DNA from: Cytobacillus eiseniae
GTDB lineage: Bacteria > Bacillota > Bacilli > Bacillales > Cytobacillaceae
Direction: 5' to 3'
Length of the DNA stretch: 64,000 nucleotides
Assembly: GCF_017874625.1 (NCBI RefSeq)
Contig: NZ_JAGIKZ010000012.1
Span: 1 to 64,000, forward strand
Part shown: positions 52,919 to 62,688 of the stretch, one piece after another
How the letters are laid out: each line of letters begins with the position of its first letter
Position numbering within the stretch: the stretch's first letter is position 1
Notes under the pieces: generated by a model
Told to the model about the DNA's origin: nothing
What the model saw: only the letters and a program-made list of their open reading frames with translations
Databases searched by the model: none
Made by a program: the position numbers and the translations under genes

Positions 52919-54562
52919 TTACACTAATTGTTCTATTTCCATAATCATTCTCTCTAACTCTTTATTATTACTTTCTACAGTTTCTTCATTCCATTTAAAT
53001 ATTTTTCGAAATTCCTCCTCAATGGATTTCCTCCATTTTTTTACCCACTGAATATCAAAGAGTATCGCACCCGTTCTACGTACAAGGAAATCACTTACGT
53101 TCATTACCATTTCGTATTTAACCGAATACTGTATAAGTAAGCGAATAAATCTTGGTAACTCTTCAGTTTCTTCAATTTCTCTTGCAAGTTGTAAGAGAAT
53201 ATCCGAATTTGTTCCATAAATTGAAGATAAATAATGTGCCTCTTCCTGCGAAAACCCTACATGTGTAAATTCATTTTTCTTTTCCTTTACATAGACGTTG
53301 TAATCAGTCGGCGTTTCAAAATCTCCTCCCGATATACGTAAATGCTTTGTTAGGCATACACCAAAATTAAAACCTTGTTTATTCATATCCGCTGCCACAA
53401 CATCTATAATTTGTTCAGCCATCTTTCTGTAACCTGTGAGCTTTCCTCCAGCAATCGTAATTAATCCTGTTGGTGATATCCAAATTTCATCCTTTCTTGA
53501 TATCTCTGATGGCCCCTTTCCTTCTTCACGAATTAACGGACGAATCCCCGCCCAGGAAGACTCTATATCATTTATTTGAACTTGAACATCTGGGAACATA
53601 TATTTGATCGCCTCAATAATGTATTGCTTATCCTCTAATGTTGCCACTGGATTTTTTAAATCGCCATGATATTCTGTATCTGTAGTACCCACATACGTTT
53701 TGCCATCCCTCGGAATCGCAAAAACCATTCTTCCATCAGATGTATCAAAATAAATAGCCTGTTCTAACGGGAAGTTGGATTGATCAATTACAATGTGTAC
53801 ACCCTTTGTATGAAATAAATGCTTCCCTTTAATGATTCGATCTTTTTTTACTAAAGATTCAATCCATGGACCTGTTGCATTGATAATTTTTGTACCGAGT
53901 AAATGTACTTTCCTCCCTGAAAATTGATCTTCCCCTATGACTCCGATAATTCGATCTGCTTCATAAATAAACGAATCAGCTTTAACATAATTTAGCAGGA
54001 TAGCCCCTTTTTCAACAGCCTTTTTTGCAACCTCAATCGTTAAACGTGCATCATCCGTACGATACTCCACATAATAGCCTCCACCAATTAGACCATCCTG
54101 TTTTAATAATGGCTCCTTAGCAAGTGTTTCCTCCCTTGTTAGCATCCTCCTACGCTCTTCTTTTTTTACACCAGCTAAAAAATCATAAATACGAAGACCA
54201 GCAGAAGTAGAGTATTTTCCAAATGTACCTTTTCTATAAATTGGGAGCAACATCCACTCTGGATGTGTGACATGAGGAGCATTATTATAGACAATTTCAC
54301 GCTCCTTCCCTACCTCAGAAACCATTTTCACTTCAAACTGCTTTAAGTAACGAAGACCACCATGTACTAATTTCGTTGATCGACTAGAAGTGCCTCCTGC
54401 AAAATCCTGCATTTCAATAAGTGCAACAGACATCCCTCTTGTTACCGCATCTAAAGCTGTACCGATGCCTGTAATACCTCCACCAACAATAACAACATCG
54501 AATTGTTCTTGGTCCACTTCCTTCATCCATTGTTCTCTTTGGGTAAATGAAAATTCACTCAT
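52919..54562 (-). CDS. glpD: aerobic glycerol-3-phosphate dehydrogenase
   Basis: 547 aa. FAD enzyme oxidising glycerol-3-phosphate to dihydroxyacetone phosphate at the membrane. FAD-binding motif FDVVIVGGGITGIGTALDAV at the N-terminus, GGTSSRSTKLVHGGLRYL (GlpD signature), AGIRPLIREEGKGPSEISRKDEI, and ITIAGGKLTGYRKMAEQ. The start at 54562 is preceded by GAAAGGA; a longer frame to 54652 runs through the leader terminator and is rejected. The leader terminator (54593-54645) and divergent glpP indicate control by antitermination. Confidence 0.96.
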   Translation of the reverse strand: MSEFSFTQREQWMKEVDQEQFDVVIVGGGITGIGTALDAVTRGMSVALIEMQDFAGGTSSRSTKLVHGGLRYLKQFEVKMVSEVGKEREIVYNNAPHVTHPEWMLLPIYRKGTFGKYSTSAGLRIYDFLAGVKKEERRRMLTREETLAKEPLLKQDGLIGGGYYVEYRTDDARLTIEVAKKAVEKGAILLNYVKADSFIYEADRIIGVIGEDQFSGRKVHLLGTKIINATGPWIESLVKKDRIIKGKHLFHTKGVHIVIDQSNFPLEQAIYFDTSDGRMVFAIPRDGKTYVGTTDTEYHGDLKNPVATLEDKQYIIEAIKYMFPDVQVQINDIESSWAGIRPLIREEGKGPSEISRKDEIWISPTGLITIAGGKLTGYRKMAEQIIDVVAADMNKQGFNFGVCLTKHLRISGGDFETPTDYNVYVKEKKNEFTHVGFSQEEAHYLSSIYGTNSDILLQLAREIEETEELPRFIRLLIQYSVKYEMVMNVSDFLVRRTGAILFDIQWVKKWRKSIEEEFRKIFKWNEETVESNNKELERMIMEIEQLV

Positions 54563-54592
54563 TACGCTCTTCCTTTCTAATGTGGCTACACG

Positions 54593-54645
54593 AAAAAAAC
54601 CATACTTTAACACACCACTTAAAATTGCAGTGTGAAAAGTATGGT
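54593..54645 (-). promoter_or_regulatory. glpD leader terminator, likely target of GlpP antitermination
   Basis: Minus strand ACCATACTTT (54645-54636) pairs with AAAGTATGGT (54608-54599), extended by TCACAC/GTGTG; T-run follows. It sits in the glpD 5' leader, where in B. subtilis GlpP with glycerol-3-phosphate prevents termination. Confidence 0.88.
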
Positions 54646-54751
54646 CTCTCATCCATTCTCTGACCGGAAAATTTTATATTTTTTTTATTCTGAAAAATGA
54701 TATAATTGCCTTATTTATATTTACTTTTCTACATTAAAGGAGACTTTTAAT

Positions 54752-55315
54752 ATGAATATTGTTGACCTTGTAGACTCACAAATAATCGCTTCTGTTGTTG
54801 ATGAAAAAGATTTAGACAGCGCCTGTCAATCAAAGCCAAATGTCGTGTTTTTATTAACTGGTGATTTATTAACTAGTGCTAACTACATTCAAAAGCTACA
54901 AGCTTATGGAAAAACAGTATTTCTTCACTTAGATTTCATTGAAGGGCTATCTAATTCAAAATCTGCCGTTGAATATGTAGCTAAACACTTAAAACCGACC
55001 GGCATCATTACAACGAGAAGTCATGTTGTAAAGTATGCAAAGGAATTTGGTTTAGTCACTATTCAACGTATTTTTCTATTGGATGCAGCTGCCATTGAAA
55101 AAGGAATTGAAATGGTTAAGTCCTGCAATCCTAGTGCAGTCGAGATACTACCAGGGATTATGCCTAAAATTATTGATCAGCTTGTCAATCGCCTTCCACA
55201 TCCAATCATTGCAGGGGGTCTCATCACTGAAAGAAAAGAAGTACTCTCAGCCTTAAAGGCAGGTGCACTCGCAGTTTCTGCTGGAGACCACTCCATGTGG
55301 AACTATGATTTATAA
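54752..55315 (+). CDS. glpP: glycerol uptake antiterminator GlpP
   Basis: 187 aa. RNA-binding antiterminator activated by glycerol-3-phosphate. Fits the GlpP family throughout: VVFLLTGDLLTSANYIQKLQAYGKTVFLHLDFIEGL, GIITTRSHVVKYAKEFGL, IQRIFLLDAAAIEKGIEMV, VEILPGIMPKII, and PIIAGGLITERKEVLSALKAGALAVSAG. Promoter -10 TATAAT at 54701; AAAGGAGA precedes the ATG. Its stop codon overlaps the convergent HAD gene by six bases. Confidence 0.95.
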   Translation: MNIVDLVDSQIIASVVDEKDLDSACQSKPNVVFLLTGDLLTSANYIQKLQAYGKTVFLHLDFIEGLSNSKSAVEYVAKHLKPTGIITTRSHVVKYAKEFGLVTIQRIFLLDAAAIEKGIEMVKSCNPSAVEILPGIMPKIIDQLVNRLPHPIIAGGLITERKEVLSALKAGALAVSAGDHSMWNYDL

Positions 55316-56083
55316 TTGATCAATGTATTTCACGCTATCTAATACATGCTTAGGCTTATGAATGGAAGCTTCTAATAGCTCTTTTGTCGTAATTCCGGTC
55401 ATAACTAGCACAGATGACATCCCTGCTTCATTGCCCATTTTGATATCTGTTTCTAATCGATCACCAATCATGAAACATTGATTAACAGGCATTTTTAATA
55501 CTTCTTTTAAAACATACTGAGCCGTAAGCTGTGATGGTTTTCCAGTCACCTGGAAAACAGACTCACCAGTAACAGCCTCTAACGCTCCAATCATTGCGGC
55601 GCAATCTGGAATCTCTCCTCCTTGAACAGGACAAGTACGATCAGGATTCGTCGCGACAATTTTCGCACCGTTTTTCCAAGCTTGATAAGCATTATTTATT
55701 TTCTTATAGGTAAAGTCCCTATCCCAGCCTAATACGACATAGGATACAGCATTCGGCTGGTCTGATAACTTTATTCCCTGCTCTCTGAGTTCATCCAGCA
55801 ATGGCTCTTCACCAATACACATCACTTTTTCATCCGGTTGTAAAACGGATTTTAAATAGAGTGCAGTAATATAATTGGAATTAATCACTTCCTCTAATTC
55901 TACCTGAATTCCTAGATCATTTAGCTTCTTGACGTAGTCAGAACGTCTTGAAATCGATTTGTTTGTTAAAAAAACGACCTTATCTCCTCTTTTTTTTAGA
56001 CGGCTAATCGCCTCTGGTACTCCATCAATCACATGTTCATCTACATAAATCGTCCCATCTAAATCAAATACATAGCCTTTCAC
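55310..56083 (-). CDS. NagD-type HAD phosphatase
   Basis: 257 aa. HAD superfamily IIA: nucleophile YVFDLDGTIYVD, motif II FLTNKS, Lys in VTGKPSQL, and motif IV FMIGDRLETDIKMGNEAGM. Family members dephosphorylate sugar or glycerol phosphates (AraL, NagD). Last gene of the ABC importer operon, 21 bases after the permease, next to glycerol-phosphate genes, so it may act on an imported phosphorylated compound; this is inference. Tail-to-tail with glpP. Confidence 0.9.
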   Translation of the reverse strand: MKGYVFDLDGTIYVDEHVIDGVPEAISRLKKRGDKVVFLTNKSISRRSDYVKKLNDLGIQVELEEVINSNYITALYLKSVLQPDEKVMCIGEEPLLDELREQGIKLSDQPNAVSYVVLGWDRDFTYKKINNAYQAWKNGAKIVATNPDRTCPVQGGEIPDCAAMIGALEAVTGESVFQVTGKPSQLTAQYVLKEVLKMPVNQCFMIGDRLETDIKMGNEAGMSSVLVMTGITTKELLEASIHKPKHVLDSVKYIDQL

Positions 56084-56104
56084 TTCAAGTTACCTCCTAA
56101 TTTC

Positions 56105-57799
56105 CTACAAACGCTGCTTTTTCCCGATATAATTCGCAAGTCCTTGAAGTACTAGAACTAAAGCTACTAATATGACGGACATGGCCGCTGCAGAATAATA
56201 CTCTGCCCGAAGGATATTTTGAAAGATTGCTAAGCTCATAGGCGCCCATTCTGGTGGTGCAAGTAGAATCGAAATACTGGTTTCCTTAATAACAGTAATA
56301 AATACAAGAACAGACCCCGCTGCAATTCCCGGTAATAATAAAGGACCAATCACTGTAATCGCAGCTGTTAAAGGTGTTGCACCCAGATTAATTGCTGCTT
56401 CCTCAATATCTTGCTTAATTGCCCGCATCGCCCCCATTGTTGATCGAACCATATAAGGAAGACGACGAATGGTATAAGCAATAATTAATAAAATAGCTGT
56501 ACCCGTCAATTGTAGAGGGGCAACATTAAATGTTTGAATTAACGCAATACCAAAAGCAATCCCTGGAACGACAAGTGGGATCGAAGTCATGAAATCCATT
56601 TTCGCTGAGTTTTGTCTTACAACGAAATAGGAAACAAATATTGCAATAATTACACTTAATACAAGTGCACCGATTGCCAAAATAACACTATTTTGGATAT
56701 TCCCTAACGATGTTGAGAATATTGTTTGATAGTGTTTAAGTGTGTAGCCTGATGGGAGTAGATCCTTCCCCCAAGTTGTCGCTACTGACTGAAGCAATAC
56801 AGATAACAATGCAAGCAGTGGTACTAATACAATAAGAAAAGAGTAAACTGATAGAGATCGAGTCAATACTTTATTAGTCACCATTTTTTGTTGTTTCGGC
56901 TTTCCTGACACGGACCCATAATTCTTCCCTTTTGTCAGAATATGCTGTAGCCAGAAGAAAAATGCTGCAACGATAATCATAATGACTGTTAAAATTGCTG
57001 CTCCACCCCAGTTGAAGAAACCTGAAATTTCGCGATATGCTTCAACAACCATTAAGTTTAAATCTTTCGGTGCCAAAACGATCGGTGTGCCAAAATCTGA
57101 AAAGCTAACCGTAAATATTAACAGCGCACTTGAAATGATCCCTGGAATGGCTAAAGGAAATGTCACAAATATAAAAGTAAACCAATTTTTCGCTCCTAAA
57201 TTTAGCGAAGCTTCTTCTAATGTCACATCACTTATTTTGAAGGCTGCAACAAGCGGCCAAAGAGCATATGGGAAAAAGAAAAATACTTGAACTAGAACGA
57301 TACCAGTCATTGAATACGGATTGATTAACATTCCATCCCCACCGAGCAGTTCATAAAAATGAGTCACCCAGCCCGCACGACCGAACATAATAATAAAAGC
57401 GTATGCTGAGATAAAAGTAGGGATAATCAATGGAATAGTACATAAAGCTGAAATGGTTTTTTTGAAAGGCATATTTGTACGAGCAATTCCATAAGCCAGC
57501 GGAATACAAATTAAGATAACTAGAACCATAACAACTAGAGCTAAGGACAAACTATTTTTCAACGAATCTAAATAACCTGCATTTGAAAATATTTGTCGAT
57601 AATTATCAAGATTAATGGCTTTTAATTTTTCAATACTTGAACTTAAAATGGCTGGATCTGTAAATGATCCAATAATATTAACAGGCTCATTTGTAAAGCT
57701 TATTAGAAAGACAGCAAGCAAAGGGATAAGTAGGAAGAGGCCAAAAAAGGCATAGATCAATATTTTAACTACGGAGAGACCATTAAACCTTGCCTTCAT
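56105..57799 (-). CDS. ABC importer permease, duplicated 12-helix type
   Basis: 564 aa, two fused permease halves with about six helices each and two EAA loops: EEASLNLGAKNWFTFIFVTFPLAIPGIISSALL and EEAAINLGATPLTAAITVIGPLLLPGIAAGSVL. This double-permease form is typical of ferric-iron (FbpB/SfuB) and 2-aminoethylphosphonate-type importers. Overlaps the ATPase gene by four bases. Confidence 0.9.
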   Translation of the reverse strand: MKARFNGLSVVKILIYAFFGLFLLIPLLAVFLISFTNEPVNIIGSFTDPAILSSSIEKLKAINLDNYRQIFSNAGYLDSLKNSLSLALVVMVLVILICIPLAYGIARTNMPFKKTISALCTIPLIIPTFISAYAFIIMFGRAGWVTHFYELLGGDGMLINPYSMTGIVLVQVFFFFPYALWPLVAAFKISDVTLEEASLNLGAKNWFTFIFVTFPLAIPGIISSALLIFTVSFSDFGTPIVLAPKDLNLMVVEAYREISGFFNWGGAAILTVIMIIVAAFFFWLQHILTKGKNYGSVSGKPKQQKMVTNKVLTRSLSVYSFLIVLVPLLALLSVLLQSVATTWGKDLLPSGYTLKHYQTIFSTSLGNIQNSVILAIGALVLSVIIAIFVSYFVVRQNSAKMDFMTSIPLVVPGIAFGIALIQTFNVAPLQLTGTAILLIIAYTIRRLPYMVRSTMGAMRAIKQDIEEAAINLGATPLTAAITVIGPLLLPGIAAGSVLVFITVIKETSISILLAPPEWAPMSLAIFQNILRAEYYSAAAMSVILVALVLVLQGLANYIGKKQRL

Positions 57800-58926
57800 A
57801 TGAGCAGTACCCTCCCATGATCAATCGATAGTTTCACCTTTCTGCCCTCTTCAAAAATGCTTATTCCAGATGAGTATGTAGTATCTACAATAATTTCTTG
57901 ATCCCCAACTTTCATATCATATCTTACGGTTGGGCCTAAATAAGTAGACATTAATACAATTCCTTCTAACACATTTACTTCTTCTTTATTTACATCCGTA
58001 TCATATGGCAAAACTTGTATATGCTCTGGACGAATAATAGCTTTAGCCTGTTTTTTTTCAATTGTATTTGTTGATTGCAGTAGGAAATTATCACCTTTTA
58101 ATTTAATTGTTCCATTAATTTGTTCAACAATCTCCACATCTATAATATTTGATGTTCCTACGAAATCAGCGATAAATGGGGTAAGTGGATTACTATAAAG
58201 TTCTGTTGGTGTACCAATTTGAACAATATTTCCTTTATCCATAACAGCTACACGATCTGCCATACTCATCGCTTCTTCTTGATCATGTGTAACAAAAATT
58301 GTTGTAATCCCCAGATCTTGCTGAATTGTACGTATTGTATTACGCATCGAATGACGAAGCTTTTGATCAAGATTTGATAACGGCTCATCCATTAGCAAAA
58401 CAGCTGGCTCCATAACTAGTGCTCGAGCTAAGGCAACACGTTGCTGTTGCCCTCCAGATAACTCGCTAGTTAATCGATCAGCATGCTGATCTAGTTCAAC
58501 ATATTTTAAAATCTTCATTACTTTTTCTTGGATGTCCTTCGGTGTTCGCCCCAAACGCTTGGATAATAGACGTGCGTAGATACCTAATTGCTTAACCGGA
58601 TTACTTGCATTTAACTGCTTAATATTCAAACTATAAGCTACATTATCAAAAACATTCATATGTGGAAATAACGCATAACTTTGAAAGACCATCCCACAAT
58701 TTCTACGATTAGCAGGAATTTTCTCTACTTCTTTCTCGCCGATTTTGATCTTACCTGATGTAGGTTGCTCAAACCCTGCTATGCATCGCATTGTCGTTGT
58801 TTTTCCACAACCCGAAGGTCCCAAGAGAGCAAAAAATTCGCCCTCTTGAATTTCAAGGTTTATATCGTGGAGTGCAGTAAATTCACCAAACTGTTTTGTC
58901 ATCTTTTCAATAATTACTGAACCCAT
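57796..58926 (-). CDS. ABC importer ATPase
   Basis: 376 aa. Walker A ALLGPSGCGKTTTMRCIAG, Q-loop CGMVFQSYALFPHMNV, signature [17 protein letters not shown], Walker B VLLMDEPLSNLDQKL, His-switch FVTHDQEEAMSMAD, and a C-terminal TOBE-type domain of about 130 residues. An insert of about 25 residues after the Q-loop (QLNASNPVKQLGIYARLLSK) is longer than in most relatives. FbpC/PotA/PhnT-like. Confidence 0.92.
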   Translation of the reverse strand: MGSVIIEKMTKQFGEFTALHDINLEIQEGEFFALLGPSGCGKTTTMRCIAGFEQPTSGKIKIGEKEVEKIPANRRNCGMVFQSYALFPHMNVFDNVAYSLNIKQLNASNPVKQLGIYARLLSKRLGRTPKDIQEKVMKILKYVELDQHADRLTSELSGGQQQRVALARALVMEPAVLLMDEPLSNLDQKLRHSMRNTIRTIQQDLGITTIFVTHDQEEAMSMADRVAVMDKGNIVQIGTPTELYSNPLTPFIADFVGTSNIIDVEIVEQINGTIKLKGDNFLLQSTNTIEKKQAKAIIRPEHIQVLPYDTDVNKEEVNVLEGIVLMSTYLGPTVRYDMKVGDQEIIVDTTYSSGISIFEEGRKVKLSIDHGRVLLI

Positions 58927-58949
58927 TTATATTCCTCCTACTTTCTTAC

Positions 58950-59981
58950 TTACTGAAACTTATCCTTCCACTCATTACGTACACGATCATAATTTTCATT
59001 AACCCAATCAATATCCAAATCAACTGCAACCTCTTTTACTTTATCAATTGATAATGGTGTTTTTGATTCAACCTCTGGGTTGATTGGAATGTGATACCAG
59101 TCCGCCATAATTTGTTGTGCCTCTTTAGAAAGTAAGAAATCAATGAACTTTTTGCCTCCTTCAGCATTTGGAGCACCTTCAATTAATGTTGCTGGGTTTA
59201 CAAGAACTGGCGTTTTATCTGGTACAATGAAATCAACTGTCTCACCTTTAGCCTTTTGCTCATAAGCCATAAAGTCAAAACCAATTCCAATATGGGCTTC
59301 TCCCATTGCTACCGCCTTCGTTGGAGCTGATCCAGAATCTGGTGTAGAGTTTGCTTGTTCTACTAATTTCTCAAAATACTCCCATGCCTTATCTTCACCT
59401 TGTCGCATCATTTGGTCCATAACCATAAGTGTCGCTGTTCCAGATGCTGCTGGGTTCGGGAATTGAATTTTCCCCTCCCACTTCGGATCTAATAAATCTT
59501 CCCACGTTTTTGGTGCTTCTTCTTCTGAAACAAGTTCTGGATTATACGAAAAACCAAGTACAAAAATTTCTACTCCAACATATTTGCCATCTTCATGCTT
59601 CAATTTGATTCCATTTTCAGTAATATCCCAGTCAGCTGCAAAATCAGGGATATAAGATGCTAGAATGCCTCTGTCTACCGCAGCTTCAAAAGGCAAAATC
59701 CCTCCACCGCCATACCAAACATCCGCTTTCGGATTTTCCTTTTCTGCTAGCATCTGATTGACTAAAACATTCGTTCCAGCATAGTGAACATCTACATTTC
59801 CACCATTTACTTCCTCATACTTTTTTGCTAATTCCTTTGTAAAATCTGGTGTTTCAGGTGAATATAAAGTAATTCTTTTACCATCTCCTTCACCGCTGCC
59901 GCCTGATTTTTCTCCAGCACATCCCGCTAACATTCCAACAGCAAGTAACATGGCACCAGTGAATTTAAACATCTTTTTCAT
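58950..59981 (-). CDS. ABC importer substrate-binding lipoprotein
   Basis: 343 aa. Lipobox LAGC near residue 21, then a periplasmic-binding-protein fold of the iron/phosphonate group: ITLYSPETPDFTKELAKKYEEV, ADVWYGGGGILPFEAAVDRGIL, WEGKIQFPNPAASGTATLMV, VAMGEAHIGIGFDFMAYEQKA. The ferric-binding Tyr pair is not obvious, so iron is not assured; a phosphorylated organic compound would suit the HAD phosphatase in the same operon. ATG at 59981 has AAGGGGGA six bases ahead. Confidence 0.88.
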   Translation of the reverse strand: MKKMFKFTGAMLLAVGMLAGCAGEKSGGSGEGDGKRITLYSPETPDFTKELAKKYEEVNGGNVDVHYAGTNVLVNQMLAEKENPKADVWYGGGGILPFEAAVDRGILASYIPDFAADWDITENGIKLKHEDGKYVGVEIFVLGFSYNPELVSEEEAPKTWEDLLDPKWEGKIQFPNPAASGTATLMVMDQMMRQGEDKAWEYFEKLVEQANSTPDSGSAPTKAVAMGEAHIGIGFDFMAYEQKAKGETVDFIVPDKTPVLVNPATLIEGAPNAEGGKKFIDFLLSKEAQQIMADWYHIPINPEVESKTPLSIDKVKEVAVDLDIDWVNENYDRVRNEWKDKFQ

Positions 59982-60190
59982 CAAAAATCCCCCTTAGACT
60001 ATTTTTGGCAAAGAAAAAATGAATGCTAAATAGCAACACTCCAGGATTTCTCCGAAAGCGCTCCCATTTAGGCATTCATCTCAGGTTCTCTGCCTTTTAT
60101 ACTTGTTTATAAGTATAGTAGACAGAATTCAATTAATCAATATGAAAATTATAAAAATTTAAATTTTTATGAATATTAGATTTCACCCTT

Positions 60191-60544
60191 TTAGTAACAT
60201 ATCTTGATTTCGGAGGTATTTTACAAGACAATATGCAAGAGGCAGATTTAAGTACGGTGGCCATGCAAGAATTCCAACAAGTAGTTAGCACAATTGCTAC
60301 ATCTGATTCTTCATCGGAAATGGGTCATGCTAGTTTAATAGAGAAAATCCAAGATCCAACATTAAAATACATCATCCAATCAAGTGTTGATCAAATTACA
60401 ATAATGGCTGCAACAGATGGTTATGATGGATTATTCTATTCAACCGTCATCATCGCAATAATTATCGTGCTATTATCAATTATTTTAAAACCGATTCGAA
60501 TGAAAAGCCTACAGAAAAATGATGCTAGTGATAGTATCCTTTAG
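60191..60544 (+). pseudogene. C-terminal relic of a DHA2-type MFS transporter
   Basis: The frame encodes GGILQDNMQEADLSTVAMQEF..., IQSSVDQITIMAATDGYDGLFYSTVIIAIIIVLLSIILKPIRM, which reads like the last extracellular loop and last membrane helix of a 14-helix drug exporter. No ribosome binding site precedes the ATG at 60233 at proper spacing, and protein-like text continues upstream to a stop at about 60170. Most likely what is left after a deletion. Confidence 0.6.
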
Positions 60545-60550
60545 ACTGCA

Positions 60551-60592
60551 AAAAACAATCAGTGGAAATTAGAAAATCCCCACTGATTGTTT
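60551..60592. terminator. bidirectional terminator between the MFS relic and the hydrolase
   Basis: AAACAATCAGTGG (60553-60565) pairs perfectly with CCACTGATTGTTT (60580-60592), 13 bp, just after the stop of the relic and at the stop of the convergent hydrolase gene. Confidence 0.88.
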
Positions 60593-61638
60593 CACTTTAT
60601 TCGATTCGAGAAATTAACCATAATATTAATAAATTCATCTGGCTTTTCAAAATGAATATCATGTCCTGACTTAATCGTAATCATTTCATTGTCTTCAATT
60701 AAGCTGTGTACCTTTTTGGCATTTTCATCGCTATTTGCAGCATATAACACCCCATCTTTGCCATAAATCGTAGCAGCCTTAATATAAACAGAAGGTAATT
60801 TAATATTTGCTAAAGTTTCTTCTTGATTCAAGCCTTCAAACCATGAGCCTGTATAAAAAGTCTCTGCAAAATCCAAATCAAAATTGTCTAAATAGATGGT
60901 CCCATGAATCCAAGCATAGGGAACATACCACAGTTTTAATGCCTTACCTGGATGTTTTTCTCGGTAATTTCTCGTACTTTTAGCTACAATCGATCGTAAA
61001 TTTCCAAATAGCCCCCAAAAATAGCTGTTCTCCATATAATATTCGACGTAATCATCCACTTCTGTTTGACTTTTAAAGTTATGAACAATCTCAAAGCTAT
61101 CTTTCCATACAAAGGTATTCTGCATTTCTTCTGGCTCCACATTAAAAAATGGTGGATCCTCTAAAACAACCCCTAATACTTCCTCAGGCGCATTGGCTGC
61201 AATCAATGCAGCCAATATTCCTCCTGAAGAATGCCCTGATACGATTACAGGCTCACCAATTATATTTTTTATAAACCCCAAAAAATCTTGTCCCATTGAA
61301 ACAGCTGTATATTTCATAACATCATGACTGGATTTACCATGGCCATGACAATCAATAGCAAAGACATGATAATACATGGACAGCTTCGGCAATACTCGTG
61401 CATAATCTTCCCATTGCATACTCTGGCCATGGATTAATAAAAGTGCGGGTCCATGATCCGGTCCCTCAGCATAGTTTAGCACTGTCCCATTATCCAATCT
61501 CGCCTGCTTTTCTTCAAAGCCAGCATGAAATGTTCGCTTCAAAGGCTTTTTATCATAATGCAGATTATTATAAGCATAGATGAAAAGAAAAATAGCAAAA
61601 GCTACACCCATTACAATTAAACTAAGCAACAATATCAT
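60592..61638 (-). CDS. membrane-anchored alpha/beta hydrolase
   Basis: 348 aa. An N-terminal membrane helix (LLLSLIVMGVAFAIFLFIYAY), oxyanion LLLIHGQSMQWEDYA, GHGKSSHD, nucleophile Ser in VIVSGHSSGGILAALIA and catalytic His in KSGHDIHFEKP. Serine hydrolase of unknown substrate. The XRE-AbrB regulator gene lies 57 bases upstream in the same direction, so the pair is probably one unit. Confidence 0.88.
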   Translation of the reverse strand: MILLLSLIVMGVAFAIFLFIYAYNNLHYDKKPLKRTFHAGFEEKQARLDNGTVLNYAEGPDHGPALLLIHGQSMQWEDYARVLPKLSMYYHVFAIDCHGHGKSSHDVMKYTAVSMGQDFLGFIKNIIGEPVIVSGHSSGGILAALIAANAPEEVLGVVLEDPPFFNVEPEEMQNTFVWKDSFEIVHNFKSQTEVDDYVEYYMENSYFWGLFGNLRSIVAKSTRNYREKHPGKALKLWYVPYAWIHGTIYLDNFDLDFAETFYTGSWFEGLNQEETLANIKLPSVYIKAATIYGKDGVLYAANSDENAKKVHSLIEDNEMITIKSGHDIHFEKPDEFINIMVNFSNRIK

Positions 61639-61694
61639 TAGAATCTTCCCAACCTTTTTTACTGCAATAATTTCTTAATGTCCATTCGATTCTT

Positions 61695-62123
61695 TTAATC
61701 CGTATTCTCTTCAGCCATTGAGACAGCTTCAATAAAATGGATTAATTTATCTTTTTGTACTAAAGCGAGTCCTTGCGCTTCATCTCCTAAAACCATCAGA
61801 CTGTCACCTGCATAAATCTTAAAAATCTCTCTGGCTCTTTTAGGAATCACAATCTGTCCTCGTTCACTCACTTTCACAAACCCGAATAGATGCTTTCCCT
61901 TCGGCTGGATTCCTCCCACCTCTTCATCTTCCGCATGTTTTACTAAATCATCCAATGTAACGTCATAAAGCTCAGCTAAGGCGATGCAATTATTAATATC
62001 AGGTACGGTGATGCCCTTTTCCCACTTTGCAACTGCCTGTCTTGAAACACCCATTCGATCAGCTACTTCTTCTTGAGTATATTTATGTGATTGACGCAAC
62101 ATTTTTAAGTTCGTACTGATCAT
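61695..62123 (-). CDS. XRE helix-turn-helix/AbrB-fold transcription regulator
   Basis: 142 aa. N-terminal XRE domain (KMLRQSHKYTQEEVADRMGVSRQAVAKWEKGITVPD) and a C-terminal AbrB/SpoVT swapped-hairpin domain (GFVKVSERGQIVIPKRAREIFKIYAGDSLMVLGDE), a combination seen in several Firmicute regulators. AAGGG lies about ten bases before the ATG at 62123. It probably controls the hydrolase gene downstream. Confidence 0.88.
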   Translation of the reverse strand: MISTNLKMLRQSHKYTQEEVADRMGVSRQAVAKWEKGITVPDINNCIALAELYDVTLDDLVKHAEDEEVGGIQPKGKHLFGFVKVSERGQIVIPKRAREIFKIYAGDSLMVLGDEAQGLALVQKDKLIHFIEAVSMAEENTD

Positions 62124-62688
62124 ACACTTCAAACCCTTCTATGCTCTATTATAATTGCAGGGTACTCCATAATACACCAACTGAAAATAACATGAAAGGT
62201 TACTCTTCATATACATTTAATAAGTTGCCCATATTATTAGATTAAGGATTAAATCAGCTAATCTGATATAGAATATTTTTATCAACATCCAAATTTAATC
62301 AATTAAAATGATACGAAACTGGATAATCAAATCAATCTTTTTATTTTACCTTTACATCACTTTGAAATACTTTTATACGAATCTATTAGAAGTGAGAGTG
62401 GGAAGAATGCAAATTCAATATTAATTGTGAAGAGATTTTTTACTAAGATCATACAAAAATATGAGGTTAAAGCCACCGGGTATAATAATAGAAGAATAAA
62501 GAAGAACAAATTGTGTAAGGGATACGAAAAGACCGGTGGATTTAATAGAAAATGTTTGGTTGATATGAAGTGTGAGCTGAGCAATTAATGAATACCAAGT
62601 GTAGGGTGAAAAATAGAACATATTGAAAGTGTGATAAACACTCTAAACTATATTAGAGAGGTATCCCTCCCTTTTCCTTCACCACAGA
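62124..62688. other. intergenic, no gene seen
   Basis: About 565 AT-rich bases. Two overlapping short frames on the minus strand (62357-62621) are hydrophobic low-complexity text without ribosome binding sites. No RNA gene or repeat is evident. It must contain the XRE gene promoter. Confidence 0.5.

Noticed and set aside
62357-62621. Overlapping 66- and 75-codon hydrophobic frames
   Set aside because: No ribosome binding site, AT-driven Phe/Leu/Ile composition, overlapping frames.
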